NCBI RefSeq assembly: GCF_022829285.1
Contig: NZ_JAKSYI010000024.1
Coordinates: 1 to 64,000, forward strand
Length of the DNA stretch: 64,000 nt
Direction of reading: 5' to 3'
Source of the DNA: Methylobacterium sp. J-078
Lineage (GTDB): Bacteria > Pseudomonadota > Alphaproteobacteria > Rhizobiales > Beijerinckiaceae
Under the pieces are notes generated by a model. That model ran no database searches. It worked only from the letters and a program-made list of their open reading frames with translations, and was not told the DNA's origin. This document shows positions 40,976-49,649 of the stretch, piece by piece (position 1 is the stretch's first letter; the number at the start of each line of letters is the position of its first letter). The position numbers and the translations under genes are program-made.

Positions 40976-42019
40976 ATGCTGCAGGTCGTCGAAGGCGAGC
41001 CGAGCGAAGCCGCGCTGACCGCCCATCGTGACCCGGGCCAGCCCCCTCTGCCGGGAGGCTGGCGGCAGATCGAGGCATTGCCGATCGGCCTGTTCGCGGC
41101 GGTGATGGGCCTGACGGGACTGAGCGTCGCGTGGCGGCTCGCCCATGCGCGATATGGCTTGCCGTCCTGGGTCGGGGAGGCCATCGCGCTGATCGCCTCA
41201 ACGGCCTTCCTCGCTATTGCGGCGGGCTATGCGGCCAAGGCCGTCATCGCCCGTGAGGCCGTGCGGGCGGAGTTCCGCCACCCCATCGCCGGCAACCTGT
41301 TCGGCACGCCGCTCATCAGCCTGCTCCTGCTGCCGATCCACTTGGCGCCCTTCAGCCTCACGCTGGCGCGTGCGCTGTGGATCGCCGGCGCCATCGGCAT
41401 GACGCTGTTCGCGTGGCTGATCGTGACGCGCTGGCTGAGCGATCGGCAGCAGGCGGCGCATGCGACGCCGGCCTGGATCGTACCGGTGGTCGGCCTGCTC
41501 GATGTACCCCTGGCCCTTCCGGGGCTCGGCCTGCCGCCGATGCAGGGAGTGATGATCTTCGGGCTGGCGGTGGGGCTGTTCTTCGCCGTGCCTCTGTTCA
41601 CGCTGATCCTGTCCCGCCTTCTGTTCGAGGCGCCGCTGCCCGCAGCCTTGCAGCCGTCGCTCCTGATCCTCGTGGCACCCTTCGCGGTCGGCTTCTCAGC
41701 CTATGTCGCCGCGACGGGCGCCATCGATCTCTTCGCTAAGTCGCTTTTCGCGATCGCACTGTTCCTGCTCGCCGTGCTGCTGCCGAAGCTCGCTCGGTTC
41801 GGACGCGCCTGCCCTTTCCGCGTCTCCTGGTGGGGCGTGAGCTTCCCGCTCGCCGCAGCAGCGGTCGCGGCTCTGCGCGTCGCGGCGGCGGAGCCCGCTC
41901 CGGCGACCGATGTCCTCGCCCTGGTCCTGCTCGGGCTGGCCACGCTAGTCATCGGCTGGCTGCTCGTCCGAACCCTGATCGGCTTAGCTCGTGGAGAGCT
42001 ACGGACACTGACGCTGTGA
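40976..42019 (+). CDS. SLAC1/TehA-like anion transporter
   Basis: 347 aa membrane protein with about ten hydrophobic helices (first ~25-45: A-L-P-I-G-L-F-A-A-V-M-G-L-T-G-L-S-V-A-W) and the family's N-terminal P-x-G-x-F-x-x-x-M-G-x-T-G-L-S pattern. Voltage-dependent anion channel / tellurite-resistance-dicarboxylate transporter superfamily. AGGAG lies 7 bases before the ATG at 40976, which decides the start. It ends the rightward series starting with GlxA and may export a product, or give anion efflux or tellurite resistance. Confidence 0.85.
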   Translation: MLQVVEGEPSEAALTAHRDPGQPPLPGGWRQIEALPIGLFAAVMGLTGLSVAWRLAHARYGLPSWVGEAIALIASTAFLAIAAGYAAKAVIAREAVRAEFRHPIAGNLFGTPLISLLLLPIHLAPFSLTLARALWIAGAIGMTLFAWLIVTRWLSDRQQAAHATPAWIVPVVGLLDVPLALPGLGLPPMQGVMIFGLAVGLFFAVPLFTLILSRLLFEAPLPAALQPSLLILVAPFAVGFSAYVAATGAIDLFAKSLFAIALFLLAVLLPKLARFGRACPFRVSWWGVSFPLAAAAVAALRVAAAEPAPATDVLALVLLGLATLVIGWLLVRTLIGLARGELRTLTL

Positions 42020-42351
42020 CGGCCAATTGCCGAACTCCCGTTGCTCATCCGATGTCAGCTCTCACCACTTCTTATCCATAAGCGGACCGGCAGAAATCCA
42101 CCCAACGCAGTCGTAAAGCGGACCGGAGGGTCCCGACCCAACGTTGCCTTAGATGCCTACATCTAGACATCTCAAAAGCAGTCGTTCGTCGATTAATATC
42201 GTTACGGTCGGGGTGTCCGTGGGTTCTGTGTCCTGGCTTGATCGAGTGTTTCGTAGCGACGCTCGACCATCGGGTCAGGCAGCCGGTGTTCGGTGATATG
42301 AACTGTGCGAAGCCGAGGTTCTGAAAGGTACCTGCGGAAACTCCCATCCGA
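42020..42351. other. Gene-free stretch with dispersed-repeat blocks
   Basis: About 330 bases between the transporter and the ECF41 operon. It holds the second copy of the dispersed repeat: GGACCGGCAGAAATCCACCC at 42087-42106 and AAAGCAGTCGTTC near 42175-42187, with two copies of AGCGGACCGG (42082, 42117) in between. A DnaA-like TTATCCATA lies at 42068. The minus-strand frame here has no support. Nothing else seen. Confidence 0.5.
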
Positions 42352-42378
42352 TGTCACATTAGGCGGCTGTGCATCGTC
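42352..42378 (+). promoter_or_regulatory. ECF41-type promoter of the sigma-factor operon
   Basis: TGTCACA (42352-42358), 16 bases, CGTC (42375-42378): the layout described for ECF41 target promoters. It is 33 bases before the membrane-protein gene that overlaps the sigma factor gene, implying autoregulation. Confidence 0.7.
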
Positions 42379-42411
42379 ACTCACGTGAACCAATCACGTG
42401 GGGAGAGCTCG

Positions 42412-42810
42412 ATGATCAAAGCCATTCCGGTACTCGCCGGCATCCTTGGCGCAGGACTGGGCGGGAACGGCGTTTTCATGCTCACCGCACCCGAGGCATG
42501 GTATTTCGTGGTACCGGGCGTGACGACGACAGGGCCGTTCAATCAGCACTTCCTGCGCGATATCGGCCTGATCTTCGTGCTGATCGGGTCGGGGTTCGCG
42601 TACGGCGCGTTCCAACCCGGACCGCGCTCGCTGCTCTGGACTCTCGGTGCCGTCTGGCTCTCGGGCCACGCGCTGTTCCACTTCTGGGAGGTTGCGGTGG
42701 GCATCTGCGGACCGGAGGTTCTACCCCGCGACTTCCCTGCGGTGACACTTCCTGCGCTTATCGCGGTCGCCCTCAGCGTCTGGTCGTTCCGTCATGCCGA
42801 CCATCGATGA
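42412..42810 (+). CDS. Small membrane protein co-encoded with ECF41 sigma factor
   Basis: 132 aa with four hydrophobic helices (I-P-V-L-A-G-I-L-G-A-G-L-G-G; F-L-R-D-I-G-L-I-F-V-L-I-G-S-G; L-L-W-T-L-G-A-V-W-L-S-G-H-A-L-F; final helix near the C-terminus). A conserved-looking H-F-W-E follows helix 3. GGGAGAG precedes the ATG. It overlaps the sigma-factor start by 17 bases, so the two are coupled and follow an ECF41-type promoter. No family name can be given with confidence; not a classical anti-sigma factor. Confidence 0.75.
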   Translation: MIKAIPVLAGILGAGLGGNGVFMLTAPEAWYFVVPGVTTTGPFNQHFLRDIGLIFVLIGSGFAYGAFQPGPRSLLWTLGAVWLSGHALFHFWEVAVGICGPEVLPRDFPAVTLPALIAVALSVWSFRHADHR

Positions 42811-43693
42811 TCCGACCCGCGTCTTCGAGCAGGAGCGTACGCGGCTCATCCGGCTCGCCTACCGCATGCTTGGGTCCCTCGGCGAGGCCGAGGATGTCGT
42901 ACAGGACGCTTGGCTGCGCTGGCGGCACGTCGACCATGCTGAGGTCGCCTCGGCCGGCGCCTTCCTTTCGCGGACGGTCACGAGGCTCTGCCTGGACGTC
43001 ATGAAGTCCGCCCGGGTCCGGCGTGAGACCTATTTCGGAACCTGGTTGCCCGAGCCCGTTGCCCTGGTGCCGGACGAAGCCCCTGGCGACGACCTGACGC
43101 TCACGCTGATGCTCGCTTTGGAGAGGCTCTCGCCGCTTGAGCGGGCCGCGTTCCTATTGCACGACGTCTTCGCGGTCCCGCTGGCGGAAATCGCTCTCAC
43201 GCTCCGGCGAGAGCCTCAGGCTGTTCGTCAACTCGCCGCAAGGGCCAGGAAACACGTGCAATCCGCACGCCCACGCTTCCCCGTGGAGCGAGAAGAGGGG
43301 GCGCGTATCGCCAAGGCCTTCTTCGAAGCATCGACGACGGGCGACGTCGCAGCGCTTCGCAGCATGCTCGCCGATGCCGTCGTTGTGCACTCCGACGGAG
43401 GCGGAAAGGTACTCGCCTTCCCGCGGGCCATCATCGGAATCGACAAGGTCACGCGCATGTTCGAGGGGGTCGTGCGCAAGTCGTGGATCCAGCATGCCCG
43501 TAAGCTGCAGGACCTCTGGATCGATGGCCTGCCGGGCTACCTCAGCCTGGAGCCGGGCGGGATGCTCCAGACCGTCGCCCTGGATATCCAGGGCGGGCTG
43601 ATCGTCGGCATCTACTTCACCCGCAACCCGGACAAGCTCCAGAAAATGGCGGTTTCGTTTGGTGGATTACCGGAAGCGCCGATGCCTCAATGA
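42794..43693 (+). CDS. ECF41-type RNA polymerase sigma factor with SnoaL-like C-terminus
   Basis: 299 aa. Sigma-70 region 2 (~10-75; L-I-R-L-A-Y-R-M-L-G-S, E-D-V-V-Q-D-A-W-L-R-W) and region 4 (~105-155; L-S-P-L-E-R-A-A-F-L-L-H-D-V-F) are followed by a C-terminal SnoaL/NTF2-like domain (~165-290). ECF41 hallmarks are present: Y-F-G-T-W-L-P-E-P-V in the linker, D-G-G-G-K and N-P-D-K-L in the tail. In this group the C-terminal domain tunes sigma activity instead of a separate anti-sigma. Promoters with the ECF41 motif precede its own operon and two others within 6.5 kb. Confidence 0.93.
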   Translation: MPTIDDPTRVFEQERTRLIRLAYRMLGSLGEAEDVVQDAWLRWRHVDHAEVASAGAFLSRTVTRLCLDVMKSARVRRETYFGTWLPEPVALVPDEAPGDDLTLTLMLALERLSPLERAAFLLHDVFAVPLAEIALTLRREPQAVRQLAARARKHVQSARPRFPVEREEGARIAKAFFEASTTGDVAALRSMLADAVVVHSDGGGKVLAFPRAIIGIDKVTRMFEGVVRKSWIQHARKLQDLWIDGLPGYLSLEPGGMLQTVALDIQGGLIVGIYFTRNPDKLQKMAVSFGGLPEAPMPQ

Positions 43694-43696
43694 GCC

Positions 43697-44137
43697 TCAC
43701 CGGCGGGCGATCGCCAGCTCCCTGCGGCAAACCGTCGAGAACGCGCAGAGCGGGTCGAGGTCGCTGGCGTGGCGGATGTCGGCGAAGGCGGCGAGATCCT
43801 TGTTCGGGGCGAAGTAGGTCTCGCCGATGCGCTGCATGACGCGCTCGGCTTCCTGGAGCGTTTCCGGCTCTCCGAAGAGCCGGATCTTGTTCACGATGGC
43901 ATAGAGGTTCACCAGCTTGGCCGGGTCGTCGAGGTCGTGTCGGAAGGCGTCGCCGAACAAGGTCGACGCCTCCCGGATGAACTCGCCGTAGAGCGCTTCC
44001 CGTCGCGCACGGTCCTGCACCAGGAGCGTCGCGCGCTCCTGGCTGTGTTGCGTCAGCCAAGTGGTCGCGAAGGAGGCCATCGCACCGATGGCCGACCCGG
44101 CCAGCGCAGACAGCGCCGGAAAATAGGCTGCATCCAT
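43697..44137 (-). CDS. Membrane-anchored hypothetical protein, paralogue of gene at 53243
   Basis: 146 aa. An N-terminal hydrophobic helix (~8-30; A-L-S-A-L-A-G-S-A-I-G-A-M-A-S) is followed by T-T-W-L-T-Q, a coiled region with R-R-E-A-L-Y-G-E-F-I-R-E-A-S and C-terminal C-R-R-E-L. The same pattern is in the 53243 product, so they form a family. It starts 12 bases after the NmrA-like gene and shares that gene's ECF41-type promoter. Function unknown; topology suggests one anchor with a cytoplasmic helical body. Confidence 0.65.
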   Translation of the reverse strand: MDAAYFPALSALAGSAIGAMASFATTWLTQHSQERATLLVQDRARREALYGEFIREASTLFGDAFRHDLDDPAKLVNLYAIVNKIRLFGEPETLQEAERVMQRIGETYFAPNKDLAAFADIRHASDLDPLCAFSTVCRRELAIARR

Positions 44138-44149
44138 CGGCGGGAGGCC

Positions 44150-44908
44150 TCAGGCCCCGCGCTTCGGCTGTGCCGCCAGCCAGTCGTCGTAACGCCGTTC
44201 CGAAAGCCACGCGTCACCGGCGGGCGTCAGCCAGGGGCCGCCGAGGACCACCCCGAAGTACGGTGCGGTGTCGTCCGTGCGGACCTCGTGCGTCTCACCG
44301 AGGCCCTGAAAATGACGCGTCACCAGCTCGACCATCGGCAGTCGCTCGGTACCGGCGATCTCGACAATGCCGTTTCGGGGGGGCGCCAACGCGGCCTCGG
44401 CGACCTTCGTCGCGACATCGGCCGACGCGATCGGCTGGATCAGTGCGGAGGTCACGCGCGCGACGCCGTCGACGATTGCGGCCCCCGCAATGGCGGCGAC
44501 GAACTCGAAGAACTGCGTGGCGCGGACAAGGGTCCAGGGCACGCCTGCCGAGGCGATCAGTTCCTCCTGGGCGAGCTTGGCGCGGAAGTAGCCGCTGTCG
44601 AGCAGGAGTTCAGTCCCGACCACCGAAAGCGCGACGTGGTGGGAGACGCCGGCATCCTTCTCGGCGGCGGCGAGGTTCCGTCCGGCGCGGACGAAGAAGT
44701 CCATGGCCGCCTCGTCGGCGAACGATGGCGAGTTGGCGACGTCGACCACCACGGCGGCCCCCTTCAACGCTACCGTGAGGCCCTCGCCCGTGACGGCGTT
44801 GACGCCGGTGTTCGGCGAGGCCGCGAGGGCGTCATGGCCGGCGGCCTTCAGAGTGGCGACGACCTGCGAGCCGATCAGCCCCGTGCCGCCGATGACGACG
44901 ATTTTCAT
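44150..44908 (-). CDS. NmrA/SDR-type NAD(P)-binding oxidoreductase
   Basis: 252 aa atypical SDR. Rossmann fold at the N-terminus (M-K-I-V-V-I-G-G-T-G-L-I-G-S-Q-V-V), then V-V-D-V-A-N-S-P-S, H-H-V-A-L-S-V-V-G and W-T-L-V-R-A-T-Q-F-F-E-F, which are common to NmrA-like reductases. No S-x-Y-x3-K triad, so it may bind NAD(P) as a sensor or act as a quinone-type reductase. Start at 44908 with GGACGGAG upstream. Oxidoreductases are the usual partners of ECF41 sigma factors, and an ECF41-type promoter lies upstream. Confidence 0.87.
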   Translation of the reverse strand: MKIVVIGGTGLIGSQVVATLKAAGHDALAASPNTGVNAVTGEGLTVALKGAAVVVDVANSPSFADEAAMDFFVRAGRNLAAAEKDAGVSHHVALSVVGTELLLDSGYFRAKLAQEELIASAGVPWTLVRATQFFEFVAAIAGAAIVDGVARVTSALIQPIASADVATKVAEAALAPPRNGIVEIAGTERLPMVELVTRHFQGLGETHEVRTDDTAPYFGVVLGGPWLTPAGDAWLSERRYDDWLAAQPKRGA

Positions 44909-44956
44909 GTGACGCTCCGTCCTGTGTCCGGTCCCGGTGGGGACGTTCGAAAACAA

Positions 44957-44984
44957 GACGAGAGTGGTCCCATCCGGTGTGACA
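44957..44984 (-). promoter_or_regulatory. ECF41-type promoter of NmrA-like gene
   Basis: On the minus strand TGTCACA (44984-44978), 17 bases, CGTC (44960-44957), 49 bases before the start. One base longer spacing than the other two copies. Confidence 0.55.
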
Positions 44985-45051
44985 TCGGCTCCGATGAAAT
45001 TGGTCCGAGTGCAGGCCAGACGCCTCTACGGTCAGGAAAATCCGTTCCGCC

Positions 45052-47548
45052 ATGTCACGTCCGCTCTCCGACCCTCGTCATGCAGGGAGCATCGCGAGGA
45101 ACGACGATCATGACGCCCTCCATCGAGAGGCCGAGGCGAGACCGAACCCGCCAGCTAGCCAGGCGAAAGACGAAGGGTTGAAGCCTCCCCGTCCGCTCCG
45201 ATGGCAGTTCCTGACCCTCTTCGTCGGCCTGCTGGTCCCAACCTTACTGTTCGTCGGTATCCTGCTCTGGCGCTTCGCCGCGTCCGAACGCACGCGGGTC
45301 GAACAGGACGTGCAGATCCGAGCCCACGGCTTATCCGTGGCGTTCGACCGCGAGATCCATGGTGTGCTCTCGACACTTCAGGCGCTCGCGACCTCACCGA
45401 GCCTCGCAGCTCACGACCTGCCGGCCTTCTACGCCCAGATGCAGGAGATCACCCGCCTGCAGGGGATCAACATCAACCTCCGGCGTATCGACGGGACCGC
45501 CGCATTGACGACCCGAGCGCCGCTCGGAACCGCCGCACCTGCGCCCCTGGCCCTTGCGGAGATCGACGGAGAGGTTTTGCGAACGGGCGTCGCGGTGGTC
45601 AGCAACGTCTTCCTGACCTCGGTCTCGAAGCAGCCCGTCTTCCAGATCGTCGGCGCCCCTATCCGCATCGGCGAAACGCCGACCTATCTCCTCGCGGCGA
45701 GTCTCGACCTCGACCACCTCGTGGCAACGACGCGCCGAGAGGATCTCCCGTCCGGTTGGATCGGGTCGTTGGTGGATCGCAACGGAATCGTCGCAGTCCG
45801 CACCGAGCGGCAGGAGGACTTCGTCGGCAAGCTGACCTCGTCCGATTTCCGCACTCACACGGTCGACGACGCTGGACGGTATTACGGCCGCAACCGGGTC
45901 GGACAGGATGTCCTGGTTGGCTACGGCAAGTCGAAGCTGACGGGTTGGACCGCGGCGGTCGTGGTCGACAGGGAGCTTGCCGAGGCGCCGCTGCAACGTT
46001 CGATAATGATCCTCCTCGGGATGGGGCTCGTGCTCGGCTTGCCTGTCGTGGGCATCGCTTTCGGGGTCGGTCAACGGGTGGACCGTGCGATGCGTCGCCT
46101 CGGGGACGGCGCAGAGGCGATAGGCCAGGGGAGCCAAGTCGAGGCCATCGTGACCCCCATCCTGGAGGTGAACCGGATCGGGACGGCGCTTGCGACGGCG
46201 GCGCTTCAATTGCAGGCACGGACACGCGAGCGCGAGGTCGCCGAGCTCGCCTTGCGCGACCTCAACCTGGCGCTGGAAGACCGAGTCGCCGCGCGCACGC
46301 AGGAACTCGACGACGCGAACCGCGCGCTTATTGGCGAGATGCAGAGCCGAGAGACGGCCGAGGCCCAACTACGGCAGTTGCAGAAGATGGAGGCCGTCGG
46401 CCAGCTCACCGGCGGCATCGCGCACGACTTCAACAACATGCTCGCCATCGTGATCGGCAGCCTCAACCTGATCCGCAAACGCATGGCACGTGGCGAGAGC
46501 GACATCGAGCGCTTCATTGATGTCGCGACGGATGGTGCGAACCGCGCAGCCTCGCTCACGCAACGCCTGCTGGCTTTCTCGCGCCAACAGCCGCTCGCGC
46601 CGGAGCCCATCGATGCCAACAAGCTTGTATCCGGGGTCGGAGATCCTGCGCCGCACGCTCGGCGGGGGCATCGCGTTGGAGACCGTGCTTGCCGGCGGCT
46701 TATGGCGCACCCATGCCGATGTGAGCCAATTAGAGAATGCCATCCTTAACCTGGCGGTCAACGCGCGGGACGCCATGCCGGATACCGACACCGGAAGTGG
46801 CCGCCTGACCATCGAGACGGCCAACGCCCACCTCGACGAGGCGTATGCCAGGACCGTGGAGATCTCACCCGGTCAGTACGTCCTGGTGGCCGTGACCGAC
46901 TCGGGAACCGGCATGTCGCCGGAGGTCCTGGCAAAGGTGTTCGACCCGTTCTTCACCACGAAGCCCGTGGGCAAAGGAACAGGGTTGGGCTTGTCACAGG
47001 TCTACGGTTTCGTGCGGCAATCGAAGGGACACGCACGGATCTATTCGGAGCCTGGGCAAGGCACGAGCGTGAAGCTCTACCTACCGCGCTTCTATGGCGA
47101 GGGCGAAGCTGCCGGATCCCCTCAGGATGTTCGGCTCACGGCTGTCCTGCCCGTCGGATGCCGACGCGAGATCGTCCTCGTGGTCGAGGATGAGGAGGCC
47201 CTGCGCCTGCTCAGTGTCGAGGCCTTGCGCGAACTCGGCTACAGCGTGCGCCACGCCGAGAGCGGTGTCGCCGCATTGCGTATCCTAGATTCCCAGCCCG
47301 ACATCGCGTTGATGTTCACCGACATCGTCATGGCCGACATGAACGGGCGTCGACTGGCCGAGGAGGCGATCCGGCGGCGTCCGGAACTCAAGGTGCTCTA
47401 CACGACGGGGTTCACGCGCAATGCCGTGGTGCATAATGGCGTGCTCGATCCCGGCACGCATTTTCTGCCGAAGCCCTTCACCCTGCAGCAGCTGGCGAGC
47501 AAGGTGCGCGGCGTACTTGATCATGGACCGAGACAGGTAGACGCGTGA
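45052..47548 (+). pseudogene. Hybrid histidine kinase broken by a frameshift
   Basis: Two overlapping frames together encode one protein: frame one (45052-46749) has a membrane helix ~51-73, a periplasmic dCache-like sensor, a second helix ~325, coiled linker and HisKA with G-G-I-A-H-D-F-N-N-M-L up to A-N-K-L-V-S-G. Frame two continues from S-E-I-L-R-R-T-L-G-G-G through HATPase_c (N-L-A-V-N-A-R-D-A-M-P-D, D-S-G-T-G-M, G-T-G-L-G-L-S) to a receiver (V-E-D-E-E, M-F-T-D-I-V-M). The switch at 46631-46640 needs two missing or one extra base, with no slippery site. Either a recent mutation or a sequencing error. Confidence 0.85.
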
Positions 47549-47782
47549 TCGATGCCGGCACGTACCGACCGGCATCGTTGTGGTCCCGCCACTGCAGGTT
47601 CGGCGGTCATTATCGAGGGGTTCGCTGCGGCGCCCCCCGCATCACGTTTGAGAAGTCCTTGCGGGGCGGTTCGTGGAACCGCCGCTTTCCGAGCCAAGCT
47701 CAGGGATGACGGCGGTTCGGTCGGCAACGCCGTAGGTTCTGCCCCGACGCTGCCGCTGATTTGGTCCCTGCTGGAGGCGTGG

Positions 47783-48721
47783 TCAGTAATCCCAGAACAC
47801 CGGCACCCAACGGAAGGCGTCGCCATCGGCGGCGACCCGGCCGACGGACAGGAACGGCAGGTGCGTGGCCACTAACTGTTCCCTGGTCCCGGCTAATTCC
47901 CGGAGAAGACGGATCCGAACGCGGGCTGCCTCCTCGGGGTCGTGCTCGAAACCGTTGTGCCAGTTGGGCTGGTCGAAGCCTACCGGAAAGATGGCGTCGC
48001 CGGCGAACGTAAGCCGCTCTCCGCCGGATGTCAGGCGGACCACGCTGTGCCCGGGGGTGTGGCCTCCGGTGCGATGGACGACCACCCCCGGCGCGACCTC
48101 ATGCGCATCCTCGAAGGTTCGCAGATAGCTGCTGTATGCCTCCGAGAACCGTCTGGCGGTGGATCGCAGGGCGTCCGGGAAACCTGTCGGCATCGAGGTG
48201 CGGGAGAAATCGGGTGCTTCCCAGAACGCGACCTCGGCGGCCGCCACGTGGATCCGCAGGTCGGGCCGCAACTGTTCCTTCACCCCGTCGATGAGGAGCC
48301 CGCCGATATGGTCCATGTGCATGTGCGTCAGCACCAGGTCGGTCACGGACGCCAGATCGATTCCGCCCGCTTCCAGACGTTTGACCAGCTGGCCGGCTCG
48401 CGGCAGATCCAGGTTCGGATCCAACCCGAGCCCGGCATCGATGAGGATGGTCTGCTCGCCGCTCCGCACCAGAACGGCATTCAGCGGCCAGTCGAATGCG
48501 TCCGGCGCTAGGAACATGTCGTCCAGCCATTCCGCCCGAAGCGCTGGGTCCGCATTGTGAGCGAGCATTGCCGTCGGAAGGGGCAAGACCCCATCGCTGA
48601 CGACCAGCACGTCGATCTCGCCGATGCGCACCGCGTATCGTGACGGCACCAATTCCTCCGAACTTGGACGCGCTCGGTGAGGATCTCTCGTATCGGTTTG
48701 GCCGGTCATTGAAGTGTCCAT
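47783..48721 (-). CDS. Metallo-beta-lactamase-fold hydrolase
   Basis: 312 aa. Metal motif T-H-M-H-M-D-H-I-G-G (H-x-H-x-D-H) around residue 133, a further His in G-G-H-T-P-G-H-S, Asp in F-A-G-D-A-I and His in A-T-H-L-P-F, so a complete di-metal site. Related to quorum-quenching lactonases and other MBL esterases; substrate unknown. Start at 48721 (MDTSMTGQTD) has AAGGGG 5 bases upstream. No signal peptide. A perfect ECF41-type promoter precedes it. Confidence 0.88.
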   Translation of the reverse strand: MDTSMTGQTDTRDPHRARPSSEELVPSRYAVRIGEIDVLVVSDGVLPLPTAMLAHNADPALRAEWLDDMFLAPDAFDWPLNAVLVRSGEQTILIDAGLGLDPNLDLPRAGQLVKRLEAGGIDLASVTDLVLTHMHMDHIGGLLIDGVKEQLRPDLRIHVAAAEVAFWEAPDFSRTSMPTGFPDALRSTARRFSEAYSSYLRTFEDAHEVAPGVVVHRTGGHTPGHSVVRLTSGGERLTFAGDAIFPVGFDQPNWHNGFEHDPEEAARVRIRLLRELAGTREQLVATHLPFLSVGRVAADGDAFRWVPVFWDY

Positions 48722-48790
48722 GGTCGCCCCTTGATCGGGACGCGCGGACATCCGGCTCACTAGGATCCGGAAACGCGCGCCTTCACACAG

Positions 48791-48817
48791 GACGAGACCG
48801 GGTCCGCGAATGTGACA
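48791..48817 (-). promoter_or_regulatory. ECF41-type promoter of the MBL-fold gene
   Basis: On the minus strand TGTCACA (48817-48811), 16 bases, CGTC (48794-48791), identical spacing to the motif before the ECF41 operon. It lies 70 bases before the MBL gene start. The rest of 48722-48979 shows no gene. Confidence 0.65.
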
Positions 48818-48979
48818 TGTGTTGTCAGGGATCGAGGCCGGTGGATGACCGCTTCGGTCGAAACGCCCTCAAGGATACGGTCTTCCTTCCACACCTCTTG
48901 GCCGTGGCGCAGACGGGCGGGTCCCAACCCAATTTCGCCGCTCAAGGTAACGCGCGCTGGACCCGGAAGAAGTCGTCCG

Positions 48980-49633
48980 CTAGCCGATCAGCCAGCGCGA
49001 AACGATGGCCGTGTCGAGCCCGAACCCGTAGATCCGAATTGATCCGGTCGCGAATTTGAGAGATTCGATCGCGTTCGGCCCTAATCCTTCGAGGGCCATC
49101 ACCAGGGTCCGCAACGAGTTGCCGTGGGCGACGACCAGCGTCGGACCCCGCATCGCCGCCGGCTGGATGAGCCTCAGGTAAAAGGGCACCACCCGGGCAA
49201 CGGTGTCGCGGAGGCTCTCGCCCCCGGGCGGAGTACCCGCATAGGAGCGCCTCCAGCCCTCGATCCGTTCCAGCCCGAAACGCAGGGCGGCGGTCGCCTT
49301 GTCGAGCCCGCTCATGTCGCCGTAATCGCGCTCGTCCAGGGCTGCGGTGCGGTCGGGGACCAGCGCGGGCTGACCGAGGGCATCGAGCGCCAGGCGCGCG
49401 GTGTCGATGGCCCTCGACAGGGTCGAGGTGAATGCCGCGTCGAACCGGAAGCCCTCCCGTCCGAGGCGCGATCCGGCCGCCTCGGCTTCCCGTCGCCCCC
49501 TCTCGGTCAGGGGCGCGTCGATCATCCCCGTGAACAGGCCTTCGGCGTTCGCCCGGCTCTCGCCGTGCCTGACCAGAACCAGCTGTCGGATCGGTGGATG
49601 TTCGACCGAGGCGACCACGGAGGCTTGCGTCAA
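48980..49633 (-). CDS. Histidine phosphatase / phosphoglycerate mutase-like protein
   Basis: 217 aa. Catalytic L-V-L-V-R-H-G-E-S near the N-terminus, then L-T-E-R-G-R-R-E-A, S-T-L-S-R-A-I-D-T-A, L-D-E-R-D-Y-G-D-M-S-G, P-P-G-G-E-S and V-V-A-H-G-N-S-L-R. Both active-site His are present and the order fits 2,3-bisphosphoglycerate-dependent phosphoglycerate mutase (GpmA), though shorter than the classical enzyme. No ATG exists at the N-terminus; TTG at 49633 with GAGCGAG upstream is the best start. It follows the membrane-protein gene by 16 bases in the same operon. Confidence 0.85.
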   Translation of the reverse strand: MTQASVVASVEHPPIRQLVLVRHGESRANAEGLFTGMIDAPLTERGRREAEAAGSRLGREGFRFDAAFTSTLSRAIDTARLALDALGQPALVPDRTAALDERDYGDMSGLDKATAALRFGLERIEGWRRSYAGTPPGGESLRDTVARVVPFYLRLIQPAAMRGPTLVVAHGNSLRTLVMALEGLGPNAIESLKFATGSIRIYGFGLDTAIVSRWLIG

Positions 49634-49649
49634 TGTCTCGCTCGACCGC

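Noticed and set aside
42072..42347. Minus-strand frame (91 codons) before the ECF41 operon
   Set aside because: It lies across the dispersed repeat, has no ribosome site and no motif.
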